A program made the position numbers and the translations under genes. A stretch of DNA of 64,000 nt from Tricholomella constricta. Lineage: Eukaryota > Basidiomycota > Agaricomycetes > Agaricales > Lyophyllaceae. The notes beneath the pieces are model-generated. The model was not told the origin of the DNA, did not search any database, and was given only the letters and a program-made list of their open reading frames with translations. Within the stretch, counting starts at the first letter, position 1; every line of letters starts with the position of its first letter. Shown here one piece after another: positions 31,649 through 41,356 of the stretch. The stretch covers positions 310,001-374,000 of the forward strand of contig JAACJP010000004.1 in NCBI GenBank assembly GCA_013368375.1, given 5' to 3'.

Positions 31649-33757
31649 TCAACGTGAGATTAGCGATTCTTCATCAGAATCTGAATCTATATCCGTAATA
31701 GGGTTGCTTGCTGAATCTGACAGATTCTCATTTGGTTGATCTCGGTATGTATTTTTCGGTAGCAGATTTTCTTCAGGTAAGGAATCAGCGGCAAATGATT
31801 CCAAAAGCAGGGGATCGTCTCTACGAATATATGATATAATCCTAAAGGCAGCATAAGGGTCTTGATGAATAGTTCCGTCGAGTTCCTTCAGGATATAATT
31901 TCCTTTCATGGTCTTGCGGAGTACTTCGAATGGGCCAAGGTAACGAGGTTGAATTTTTAATGAATTAAGTTCCATTTCATAACGACTGTTCCTGACTAAA
32001 ACAAGAGAGCCTACAGGGTAATCATCCTTTTGAAGTCGGTGAGAGAATCGATGAATGAATTGTTTCTTGGACTGTAAGCGAGCAATTTCTAATACTTGAG
32101 CAGCACGTGCTATGTCTTCTTCACGTTTTTCGAATTGCCGAATACGTAATGATAAAAGATCAGAAGAAGTCATTCCAGAGCGGAAATCTTCAACCAAAAA
32201 GGTGGCTTCAAATAAGTCAAAGGGCAGGACAGGGTGCATTCCATGCAAGAGGTAAAATGGGGAGAAACCTGTGACACTGTTGACGGTAACTCGGTCAGCA
32301 AACATAGCTAGTCCAATTTTGGTGTGCCAATTCTTAGCTTTGCCTGTAGCATCTTTTTCGCATGACTTAATTAAGGCTTCACGAAGAATAAAATGTCCTC
32401 TCTCCACAACTCCGTTGGCATGCTTGTTGTAGGGAGTGATGGTGACTTGTGGAATTCCAAGTTGTTCTAGAAGTAATTTAAAAGCTCCTTGCATTTCGGT
32501 TCCGTTGTCGGTTATAACTTGTCCTATAACACCATATCGGTAAAATATCTGTTCCTGGAAGAATTTAGCTAGTGTTGATGCTTCTTTATTAGCTATAGCG
32601 CGGACCTCGGTTATACCCGTGAGATCATCTTTGGCAGCAACTATCATGTGTTTCTTACCAGAAGGGGGCATGTGCATGATATCAATATAGACTTTCTGAA
32701 ATATGCCAGTAGGACGGGATATGGTAATCGGTAGTTCCATTCGTTTGGTATTTCGAATCTGGCACTCGTGACATGAGGAGACATGATGGTGGACATCTGT
32801 TCTCATATGTGGCCAATAAAATCGTAGTCGAATGAGTTCAAATACAGCATTTTCTCCTTTGTGACCTAATTTCTCATGAGCTTCGGTAAGAATTGCAATT
32901 CGTTTCTTCTTATCAAGAATTACTAAGGTGGGGATCCTATTAGGGTTACGTCGAAATAAGAGCTTCTGTGTTCCGCGGTCTTGAAGGAAGAAGTTAGCGG
33001 TGCTTTTTAGAAAACGTTTTCGGGCCTGAATTGAGGGAGTTTCGGGAATAGTAAGGTTCTCGAGAAATGCTCGAATCTGTAATAAACGTTCATCTGCTTG
33101 AGATACTTTTGGCTGATTGGATGGGAGCAAATATACTTTATAGGGCAAACGAAATGGCGTTGGGAATCGAAAGGTGGAAACGGTGTTTGATCGCTCGATG
33201 GTTGAAAGAAGAGCCATATTATCTAACCAGGTATCGTTGTCTTCTTCGATTAGCTCTCCAAATCCTAAGGGTCTTCTTGATAGTGCATCAGGTCCCGTGA
33301 AGTGCGTGGCAGGGACGTGTTTCAGAGTGAAGTGGAACATGAGAATTCCTTGGATCCATCGATTGACAGCATGATCTGGTTGAACTTCAGGATTGTTAAT
33401 CATTCCTTTGACGCAGCTTGCATCCATTTCTACTACTAGGTTTTTGATTCCAACTAAGTAGATTCTCCAGGCTCGGAGTGCACGATACAGTCCAAATAAT
33501 TCTAATTTGGGCTGTGAATAACGAGATTCTCTTTCACTCAAAGGAAGTGATCCATAACGGGCTGGGCAGCGGCGGTCTTGTTCATCAAGTTGCGAGAGAA
33601 TAAATCCTACGGCCATGTAGCTAGTATCAACTGATAGTATTACTGGCTTATCAGAGGTATAGTCAATTGAACGTAGTGCGGGTGCAGATGAGACAATTTT
33701 CTTGAGGGTTTCGAAAGCCTCTTTCTTGACAACGATCAGTCCATAGAAATTCTGCAT
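31649..33757 (-). CDS. RNase H-integrase part of Pol, copy 1
   Basis: RNase H: SVDTSYMAVGFILSQ, SQPKLELFGLYRAL, VVEMDASCVKGM (D-E-D). Integrase zinc finger HEKLGH ... SCHEC (HHCC), core aspartates in VYIDIMHMPP and VITDNGTEMQ, and Glu in NGVVERGHF (D-D-E). C-terminal LVRNSRYEMELNSLK...RYLGPFEVL resembles the GPY/F domain of Ty3/gypsy integrases. The protein ends in an acidic Ser-rich tail (DIDSDSDEESLISR). The first residues in this frame are an artefact: an extra A at about 33717 shifts the frame from RT, and the frame would otherwise be continuous with RT. Confidence 0.9.
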   Translation of the reverse strand: MQNFYGLIVVKKEAFETLKKIVSSAPALRSIDYTSDKPVILSVDTSYMAVGFILSQLDEQDRRCPARYGSLPLSERESRYSQPKLELFGLYRALRAWRIYLVGIKNLVVEMDASCVKGMINNPEVQPDHAVNRWIQGILMFHFTLKHVPATHFTGPDALSRRPLGFGELIEEDNDTWLDNMALLSTIERSNTVSTFRFPTPFRLPYKVYLLPSNQPKVSQADERLLQIRAFLENLTIPETPSIQARKRFLKSTANFFLQDRGTQKLLFRRNPNRIPTLVILDKKKRIAILTEAHEKLGHKGENAVFELIRLRFYWPHMRTDVHHHVSSCHECQIRNTKRMELPITISRPTGIFQKVYIDIMHMPPSGKKHMIVAAKDDLTGITEVRAIANKEASTLAKFFQEQIFYRYGVIGQVITDNGTEMQGAFKLLLEQLGIPQVTITPYNKHANGVVERGHFILREALIKSCEKDATGKAKNWHTKIGLAMFADRVTVNSVTGFSPFYLLHGMHPVLPFDLFEATFLVEDFRSGMTSSDLLSLRIRQFEKREEDIARAAQVLEIARLQSKKQFIHRFSHRLQKDDYPVGSLVLVRNSRYEMELNSLKIQPRYLGPFEVLRKTMKGNYILKELDGTIHQDPYAAFRIISYIRRDDPLLLESFAADSLPEENLLPKNTYRDQPNENLSDSASNPITDIDSDSDEESLISR

Positions 33758-33865
33758 CCTTTCGGATCAACTCAGTTAAGGGTCTAACAAGTTGCGAATA
33801 ATTCTTGATCCAAATACGAACTGTTCCGCAAAGGCCTAGAAAACCTCTAACTTCTTTTACTGTTG

Positions 33866-35155
33866 TTAGGACGGGCCAATTGAGAATTTTTGAACACGGT
33901 CATCTGCGGGAAGTCGTCCTTCTGAATTACATTTTTGTCCAATAATGAGTACTTCTTGGCGGCAGATTTGCATTTTACTTGGGGAGAATCGGGCTCCTAC
34001 ACACTTGATTCGATGCATAATGCGGTGGACATCATGTGCATGTTCCCATATAAAACGGCGGATACCTGGATTTTCTTTCAATGTCTCTGGTTTTCCATCT
34101 GCGTCAAGATACTGAGATTTGGGTCCTTTAATAGGGAGATCATCAATGAATACATTAGCTTTATGAGGCATCTCATCTTGTAATACGAATGCCATGCAAT
34201 TCTGAAATTCTGCTGGAGAATTGGTATATCCCATTGGGAGAGATATATGACGGAGGAGTCCTAGAGGAGTATAAAATGCGGTCATATCACGAGAAATCGG
34301 ATCGAGTCTTCTGGCATCAAATCCCCAGAAGAGGTCAAAGACAGTATAACATTGGTGTCCTCCATAGGCTTCTACAAAATCATCTAGAATTGGAAGTTGG
34401 CCAGCGTCACGGATCGTTACTTCATTCAAAGGTTGTAAATTATGGACAAGGCGAAGAGAACCATTCTTCTTCTTTACACAAAACCATTGATGACGGTAGG
34501 AGGATTGACTGGGTTCATAAACACCTGCATCGATCTTGCTTCGAAGGAGCTTGATAACGTCTTCTCGAATACCAGGTGGAATAGGTATATTTCTAGTTTC
34601 CCATGGGGTGTGTGGAATGGTAGGCATAATATAATCTGAGAAGTATTCTTGGCTAAGGGAACCGCGGTCTTTTTCTTCAAAGGCCAGAGTTTCTTGATTT
34701 AGTAGAAGAATATGCTTGAATAATTTTTCTTCTTCTGGCCATAAGAAATCATCGGGGTTTAAATCGATACTTGATAGACGATCTTCTGTAAGGTGTTCTG
34801 ATGCTGAAAAGTTTGGTGGATGTGGAGATAATGGGGGAAGGCTGTCAAGTGGATTTCGGGGAACACGGCGGTGAACTCTAGCTTCTTCAGGAAAGGTGCC
34901 CGAAACAGGGTGTACTTTCTGATCTACGCGCTTGTACATGGTGAATGACTGAGGATTTTCAAGCTTGCTGCTAAGTTCATTGGTGGGAAATATAAAAAGA
35001 TCATCATCTGACATAGATGAATCATTATACGGTAGCAGGAAATTACTGGTAGCAGTAGCTGAATCTATTGCATTTATTGTGTCTGGTTTGAAATCCGAGG
35101 TATTCAATGGTGTGCTCTTAGCAACAACACCAAGAAGAGTGCCTGACATTTTCAT
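33866..35155 (-). CDS. Reverse transcriptase part of Pol, copy 1 (frameshifted 3' end)
   Basis: Starts MKMSGTLLGVV in a region overlapping the ORF3 stop. RT motifs: WFCVKKKNGSLRLVHNLQPL, YTVFDLFWGF (first Asp), LPMGYTNSPAEFQN, NVFIDDLPIKGP (FIDD in place of YxDD). The frame breaks at about 33886 where copy 1 lacks a base present in copy 2 (GAATTTTTG against GAATCTTTTG); the missing connection-domain segment (VRGFLGLCG) is still readable in another frame. Palm and connection order is normal for Ty3/gypsy. Confidence 0.88.
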   Translation of the reverse strand: MKMSGTLLGVVAKSTPLNTSDFKPDTINAIDSATATSNFLLPYNDSSMSDDDLFIFPTNELSSKLENPQSFTMYKRVDQKVHPVSGTFPEEARVHRRVPRNPLDSLPPLSPHPPNFSASEHLTEDRLSSIDLNPDDFLWPEEEKLFKHILLLNQETLAFEEKDRGSLSQEYFSDYIMPTIPHTPWETRNIPIPPGIREDVIKLLRSKIDAGVYEPSQSSYRHQWFCVKKKNGSLRLVHNLQPLNEVTIRDAGQLPILDDFVEAYGGHQCYTVFDLFWGFDARRLDPISRDMTAFYTPLGLLRHISLPMGYTNSPAEFQNCMAFVLQDEMPHKANVFIDDLPIKGPKSQYLDADGKPETLKENPGIRRFIWEHAHDVHRIMHRIKCVGARFSPSKMQICRQEVLIIGQKCNSEGRLPADDRVQKFSIGPS

Positions 35156-38100
35156 CACTTGAACTATAAAATTGGGTAGGTGGGTAGTATTCGAAATCTT
35201 GACTTGGATGCTGGGGTGGCTGTAATTGAAAACGTTGAGATTCGAATCCGAATTCGGTGATGGGTGTCAGAACTTCCGAAACATTCGCGAGGAACGATTG
35301 CATTACACTGTCGGTTATATCATTGGAGTTCAGGGGCGATGGTGGGGGTGTTGGTGGTTGTATAAATTCTGGAGGAGATAGTCTTCCTTCATTGATTTGA
35401 GGATCAGGATTATCGGGGGCAGGATTAATTTGACTTGAAGTGGTGAGCGTAATAATGGGATTGGAATTTGATGGTGCCAGCAATGTAGTGTTCTGTTCTA
35501 ACGTTAGACTTTCCTTTGTAACATTGAATTCATGGCTCAAGGTGGATACATATTGCATGGTATCAGATTCCATAACCGAGTTTGTAGATATACGCAAGGG
35601 AGTATGAAGTTGCGAATAGGACTCATTCCGGATATTTTCGATATTTGACCTTTGTTGTAATGCTTGAGTATGACATGGTGGTTGGTTTTCTAAGTTGGGG
35701 TCGAGTTTTTTCCGTTTCAGAACACATTGAAGAGAGGATATCAAGGAGGGATTTAATGAGGCGCTGGATTCACTGTGTGGATAACTAAGTGTCTCAGACT
35801 GCTTGGTATTACAAGAAATAGGGTCCTCATTTCCTATAGACATGGCTTCGCCAAAATTCTTATCTACGGCGTGGACGCTTGGCTGGCGATCATACTGATT
35901 AATAGCAATGGATGCTATGGGAGAAAGGAGCTTGCCTGACTTATTTCCATCTAATTCAGAGGCCGGTCTTTTGCGTGATGAGTAATCAAAGACAATTGAA
36001 ACGGTGGGTGAGGCAGACGTGGACTGTGGGAAATTGTTACCCGAATTGGCTGTAACCCAGGAATCTGGCGCAGGGTCGACTTTGACATGAACAGCAGACA
36101 TCGTCGGGGACTCGAAGGGATGAGAGAATGTAGAAATATCATTGCTGAGAGGTTCTAACGTTCCTGATTCGACGTCGGGATCTAGAAAAGGTGTAAAGTC
36201 CAATGAGTCAGCTTCAGGAGAATTCATGGATGCGGGGAAGGCAAAAAACTCTTGACGATCTGTGGAATTGTGATGAAGCAGGCTAGATATAGAAGAGTGG
36301 CGGGTAGGCGGGGCATCGGGTATACTGGAGAGAGGAACCGAGAGGTGATCGCAATTCAAATGTCTACTCGTACCTAAAGAGGCTGATCGAGAAGCAAAGG
36401 GTAGTGACCCTTCTCTTCAATTATCGAATCATGGAGTTCATACTCCGCGCATGGACTGTTGGCGAGTCTGATAAGTGTTTCGGCTGCCTCGAGATCTTCG
36501 TTCACTATTAAAGGGGCTTGGGGCTGAGGAGAATTTGGCGGCGTAGATGTAACACGAGGGGAGAATAGCAGTGGTGCTTCAATACTCTGAGCAACAAAAT
36601 AGTCGATATTTGATAGTGTCGCTTTCAATGCAAGATCTGAATTATTAAGCGCTGCTAAGCTGTCTGGCGTTGTTGATACAGATGGAGTGTGCGCACCAAG
36701 AGCACTCAATAACATTGGTTCAAATATACAATAGTCGCGTACGGGATTCTGAGGATACTGACAGTCAGAAGAAGAGTTCAATGAAGAGGTGTTTGGAGCG
36801 TATTGCTGGCCGTAGTCGATGGAAAAGACTGGAGGTGAAATAAGCTTACTGTGCTTTAGCAAATTAGGCCGCGAGGTTGTGACTTCCAACGTGGGTGGAG
36901 ATTTGACTTCATCAAGTTCCTTGCTTTCTGTACCATGGCTTAGCACAGATTCTAACGTGTTCATGTTCATGACGGGCAAGGAATTTTCTTTCAATGTTTC
37001 ATGAGATGAAAAAGAAAATTGATTCCGACTATCTAAATCCAATCTACAACCTTGCACATACTGACTAGCTGGTAGTACTTTGGGTGGCTCAACATCTTCG
37101 TTTAGCTGTTCAGAGTCCTGGTCAGCAGCGGCAAGAGAGTTCAAGGATAAAAGAAGTTTACCAGAGTCAAATGTGCTTGGACTTGAGGATGGAGGTGTCT
37201 TACGTTTGCGTGAAGATGTCTGGAGAACCTCAGATTCCTTGGAGGTTATGGCTTGAGAAGGCATAGCACTGCTACTAAGCGTGAGATGTGAACAGTCAGA
37301 GAATGAATGATCATGTGCGTGCGGGCAGAGGAATGGGTTGGAATCAGCATAAGTCTTGCATTCGGTAGTGGTTGGGATTGGCGATGAGGTGTGGGGACGA
37401 GATAAAATTCGGAGATACCGGAATAGGTGAATTAGAATGTCGAGAAGGTGTTACAGGTATGGGCGGCTCACTGGATAGAAGACTAACAGAGGGATGTTCG
37501 AAGCTGGAATGAGGGCGGGCTTTAGCTCCTTTGCTGATGAATTTTGAACCATAATATCATGCAATCGAGAATGTTCTGTGTTGATATGCTTAAGGGTTGG
37601 AGGCAGTTGGGCATGATCACGGACCTGTTCGAGAGCAAGAAGGGCTGGTGCTGGAGGGCGACGAGGGAGTGCACGGGTTAGCGCAATCTGGGCTCGGGCA
37701 TTGCTGCCACCTTCAGAAATAAAGAGGGGTGTACCTAGAGTGTTAAGTTCATGTTCAAGGCGCTCAACATATCTCCGACGAGCTTCACCAGGGCTGGGAG
37801 ATCGAGAAGGGGGCACTGAGAAATCTGTCATGTCGTCATCAGCATCATCAAAGTCGTATGTGCTTCTCCAGTCCGCAGAGAGATCGGAATAGTTATCATC
37901 GGAGTAGTAGGGACGTTCAGTACTTGACGGACCATTGTTATACCAATCAGTATGTTCCAGAGGACGATCTTTCTTTGGTCGGACGCGTGCTTCAAGACGA
38001 TTGATTTTAGCAATCAGTGACTCAGCGTGCGGTGATAGTTTTCGAGAACGAGGACTACGAGGATCATTTTCACTTGAGATAATCACTGGAGCAGGTAAGT

Positions 38101-38377
38101 TCAATTTGGGTGGTGGAAGCGAAGGATTGAGAGGGTGAGAGCTTGTACCAATGTTTGCGAGAACGGGCGTCGAAAGTATTGGGGACTCAGTCAGTTCTTG
38201 TGGACCTTCAAACCATGATGGAATAGCATTCCGCCAGGCTTCGTCATAGTAGAGGCCATGTGGAGATGTTCCAACGTCAGCGGATACAAGTGGTTCATGA
38301 GTGTCGTAAGGGCGTACCATGGTAATGTGCATTTCGCATGAGCGTGTAGCTGGCTGAGGAGAATCGGAGCTAAACAT
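35118..38377 (-). pseudogene. ORF3 of the retroelement, copy 1, split by three indels
   Basis: Three open pieces (38377-37451, 37264-36374, 36359-35118) correspond to one 1086-aa ORF in copy 2 (58274-61534). The breaks are single-base differences in homopolymers (near 37401, 37490 and 36403), so they may be sequence errors. See copy 2 for the description. Confidence 0.75.
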
Positions 38378-41356
38378 TTGAAGTGAGGCATCGAAGAAGA
38401 ACTAGGTTTTCAATTTGATACCCCTGAACGATTCGGGGATTGAAACGAACACCCATTAACGAAGATATAAGAACGGGAGAATGGTGTTCACCATTCTCAA
38501 AGATATGATGAGCAAAGCTTGCATTTGCCTAATCTGAGAGTGTACATGTCTGTATGGCTGCCTAGGGACTACGTGGTAGGCTAGAAGAGGAAGGGGGACT
38601 CGATTCTCGGGTATAAGGGTATATTGATCTGGGGTGTCACGATGAGTTACAGGGGTCGGAAACGAGATCAGGATTTACTGACCTGGATGCAGGGTTACGG
38701 ATGACCGGTCAGTGCGCTCAGCACGAAGGACCATGATGGGGGAGGATAGTCATACGTGAATGCATTCGGTGGCAAAAACCCTGTTGGATGTACGGGCGAG
38801 TAGTGTCGAAAATGCGGAAGTAAGGGCAATGGTACCTGAAAATAATGTCGAGTGCCTCGACTGTCATCAACGGTGTTGAGATAGAGGCGGAATTCGGGCG
38901 CCAAAAAGTCTAAGCAGGTAGCGCGAATTCCGTCGTCAATGAGGGATCGAGCTTCACGGAAGCTGTGATAACCGGATTTACTAAATTAAAGGCTACGGCG
39001 TCATCAGTGTGATCGTAGGGTGATAATGAAATGAGTGTCGAAGTATCCGTTGGGTCCCGGCTTTCCGTGAGGTCGTCTTCCCAGGTGGCAGGACTGTCTT
39101 CCGGAGGTGTGAACGATGCGGGGGTATCTGGAGTCATAAGTCGAATATTTGGTGTAGGTCGTTGCCTTGACAACGGAAGGAGGCGGTCTGCTTGTTCCCT
39201 TTGCCAGAGTTCGAGTCGGATGGCTTGGCGTTGAGGGGTTCGGGGAAGCCTTTCCAGTCGGCTGAGATGACCGCGGGTGGTACAAATGATGGTTGGGCAT
39301 TGAGAAAGGTATGGCGAAGTCGGATTTGGGTCGATGGATTCGGGGTCCGGAGTAGAGAGAGAGTTGTCAGTATCTAGCAAGGGTGGTTATTGACCTCGCC
39401 TTCGAAGTCGAACATGAAATGATGGCGGACTATCGGGGTCTTGTGTTGGCACACCACGCAGGGTGGCCAGGAGGTGGAGTGGATCCACTGACAGGTGCAC
39501 GAATTGGGGTGTCGATACCGGCTTGGAAGGTGTCGAAGCTTCGAGCGTCGACAAATCCATACTCATCGCGGTCTTGAGTTATTCGTTGATAAATTAGGTC
39601 GATGTTGTACTTGAAGGTGGGGCGGCTACGGGCGAGAACGAGTTCGGAGGATGGAACGGGGAATGGAGGGGAGGCTGCGCGGTTAGGAATCATGTCGAGG
39701 AGTTCGTTTACTGCGTCATCCCAAGTGTCAGCGTACTGAGGGTCATCGAACACGTTCGTGTGCTCACCAATGGCATGTCCTATTACGTCTTGAGGGAGAT
39801 CGAGTGACGAACCGCGGGGATACATCCATTTCGTCGCTGGAGGAGTCGGGTGTCATGAGGCCGGGTGTCGAGTCGCTGAGATAGTCCTCTTTGCCAGGTT
39901 TCGCGAGGAACGATGCTAAGAACTCTGGAGAGGCATTAGCTTCGTCGAGCGCATCATAAGGAATCGAGGAGGTAGACTCACGCCTTAGTTGTTCGTCAAC
40001 TTCGGGGTTCGTCACATTGGGATGGTCTTGGGGATGGCTGGCAGGTGGAGGGGTCGGCAGAGGAGTAGGTAATGGTACAGTATCGAGTCTGGCAGCAGGG
40101 ATAGTAAAATGGGAAGGTTCGAGTTCCGGGATCGTAGGTAACGGTGCGAGCAGAAGGTGTTGGGATGGAGTACGAGGTCGGAAGGGGGGAAGTAGTACAG
40201 CGGGGTTGATCGTCGTTATCAAAGGCGATAGGTTGTTGGAAGAAGGGATGGGAGCACTCGTGCCAGTCTCGTTGGCATCCGTCGTGCTCAGAGGGTCGGG
40301 GTATCGTAATTCCCGAAGTTCGAGGGGTACGTCCTCGTCGGCAAGCCAATCGTTGGCTGTCGTTCTATCGGGTGCAGCTGAACTGATCGTTTCCTGCACG
40401 ATAGAGGAAGAAAAAGCGGGGGAGTCGTCGATGGCATTTGGCACGTCTACGGTAGTAGGAGCGATATACGAGGAGTCGGAGTCGTCTGGAGGAAGCAGCT
40501 GAGGATTACGGAGGGGAGGGGAGATGATGTCGGGAGCAATGGAGTCATCTGCGGGCTTAAGCTTACGGCCTGAAGAAAGAGAATCAGTCAGGTCAGCTAG
40601 AGGCGAGAAGGGATTCTGGAGAGACGCACGAATGGGGGGCAGGGGGAGAGGAGACTTTCCGTCACGACGACGGCGATCCCTGCGCTTGCCGCGTTGGGAA
40701 CGAGCAGTCGAGCCTGCGTCGACGCTGGCTGCAGCAGTCGAAGAGGAAAGTGAAGTCGTACCAACGGTCTTCTTCCTTCCACGTCTCGTCTTGGTCCAGC
40801 CCGGCTCATCCTCACTGCTCTCCATGTCCACATCTTCCTCCTTTTCTATCCCATTACGCGGCGTGTCAGTCGAACGTTCGAAGGGCGCACTAGCTTGGGT
40901 AGTGGCAGTCGGGGCACGATAAACGCGAACGGGCTCGACTTCAGGATAGAGGGAGATGTCGAAGGGACGGAGCGGCCCAGCCGCAAGAGCGAGTACAGAG
41001 GCAGAGGGTTGAGGAGAAGAGGGAGAGGAAGTCCGAATGATGGGGTTGATGGAATCCTGAATGATCGGAAACTCGGCACGCGGTTCCGGATGATCGGTGC
41101 GAGTTCCTTGCGAAATCTGAGAATGCAATTGAATGGGGGAAGGAGTACGAATATCTGTTGGGAAAGTGGAAGGGGTATCGGCAACAATAGATAAATCAGG
41201 AGTACGTTCAACGGGAGGAGAAGGAGAGGCATTATACACGAAGTTCGGAGTGGTGAGGTCCCGGTCAACAAAAGTCAGGTACACGTTTCCGGATCGCACG
41301 GCAGGGGTTCCTGATCCATTAGGGAACGAGATCATGGACACGTCGAACAAGGCCAT
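38370..41356 (-). CDS. ORF2 of the retroelement, copy 1 (frameshifted after 39764)
   Basis: Opens MALFDVSMISFPNGSG at 41356, overlapping the Gag-protease stop by 25 nt; a second Met (41335) overlaps that stop as ATGA. The first 530 codons are open (to 39764). The remainder is broken by many single-base indels relative to copy 2 in 38700-39800. After a stop equivalent to 61832, about 100 codons stay open and end in a TAG that overlaps the ORF3 start (ATGTTTAG, 38377-38370). Composition is described under copy 2. Confidence 0.6.

Noticed and set aside
33700..33760. Programmed frameshift between RT and RNase H
   Set aside because: The two copies are shifted by opposite indels, so there is no fixed slippery sequence; error or decay is simpler.
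34189..34554. 121-aa + strand ORF opposite RT
   Set aside because: Antisense to conserved RT motifs and without features of its own.
40017..40502. 161-aa + strand ORF opposite ORF2 (also 63180-63665)
   Set aside because: Antisense shadow of a Ser/Pro/Thr-rich coding region; Gly/Ser/Arg-rich composition follows from the opposite strand.
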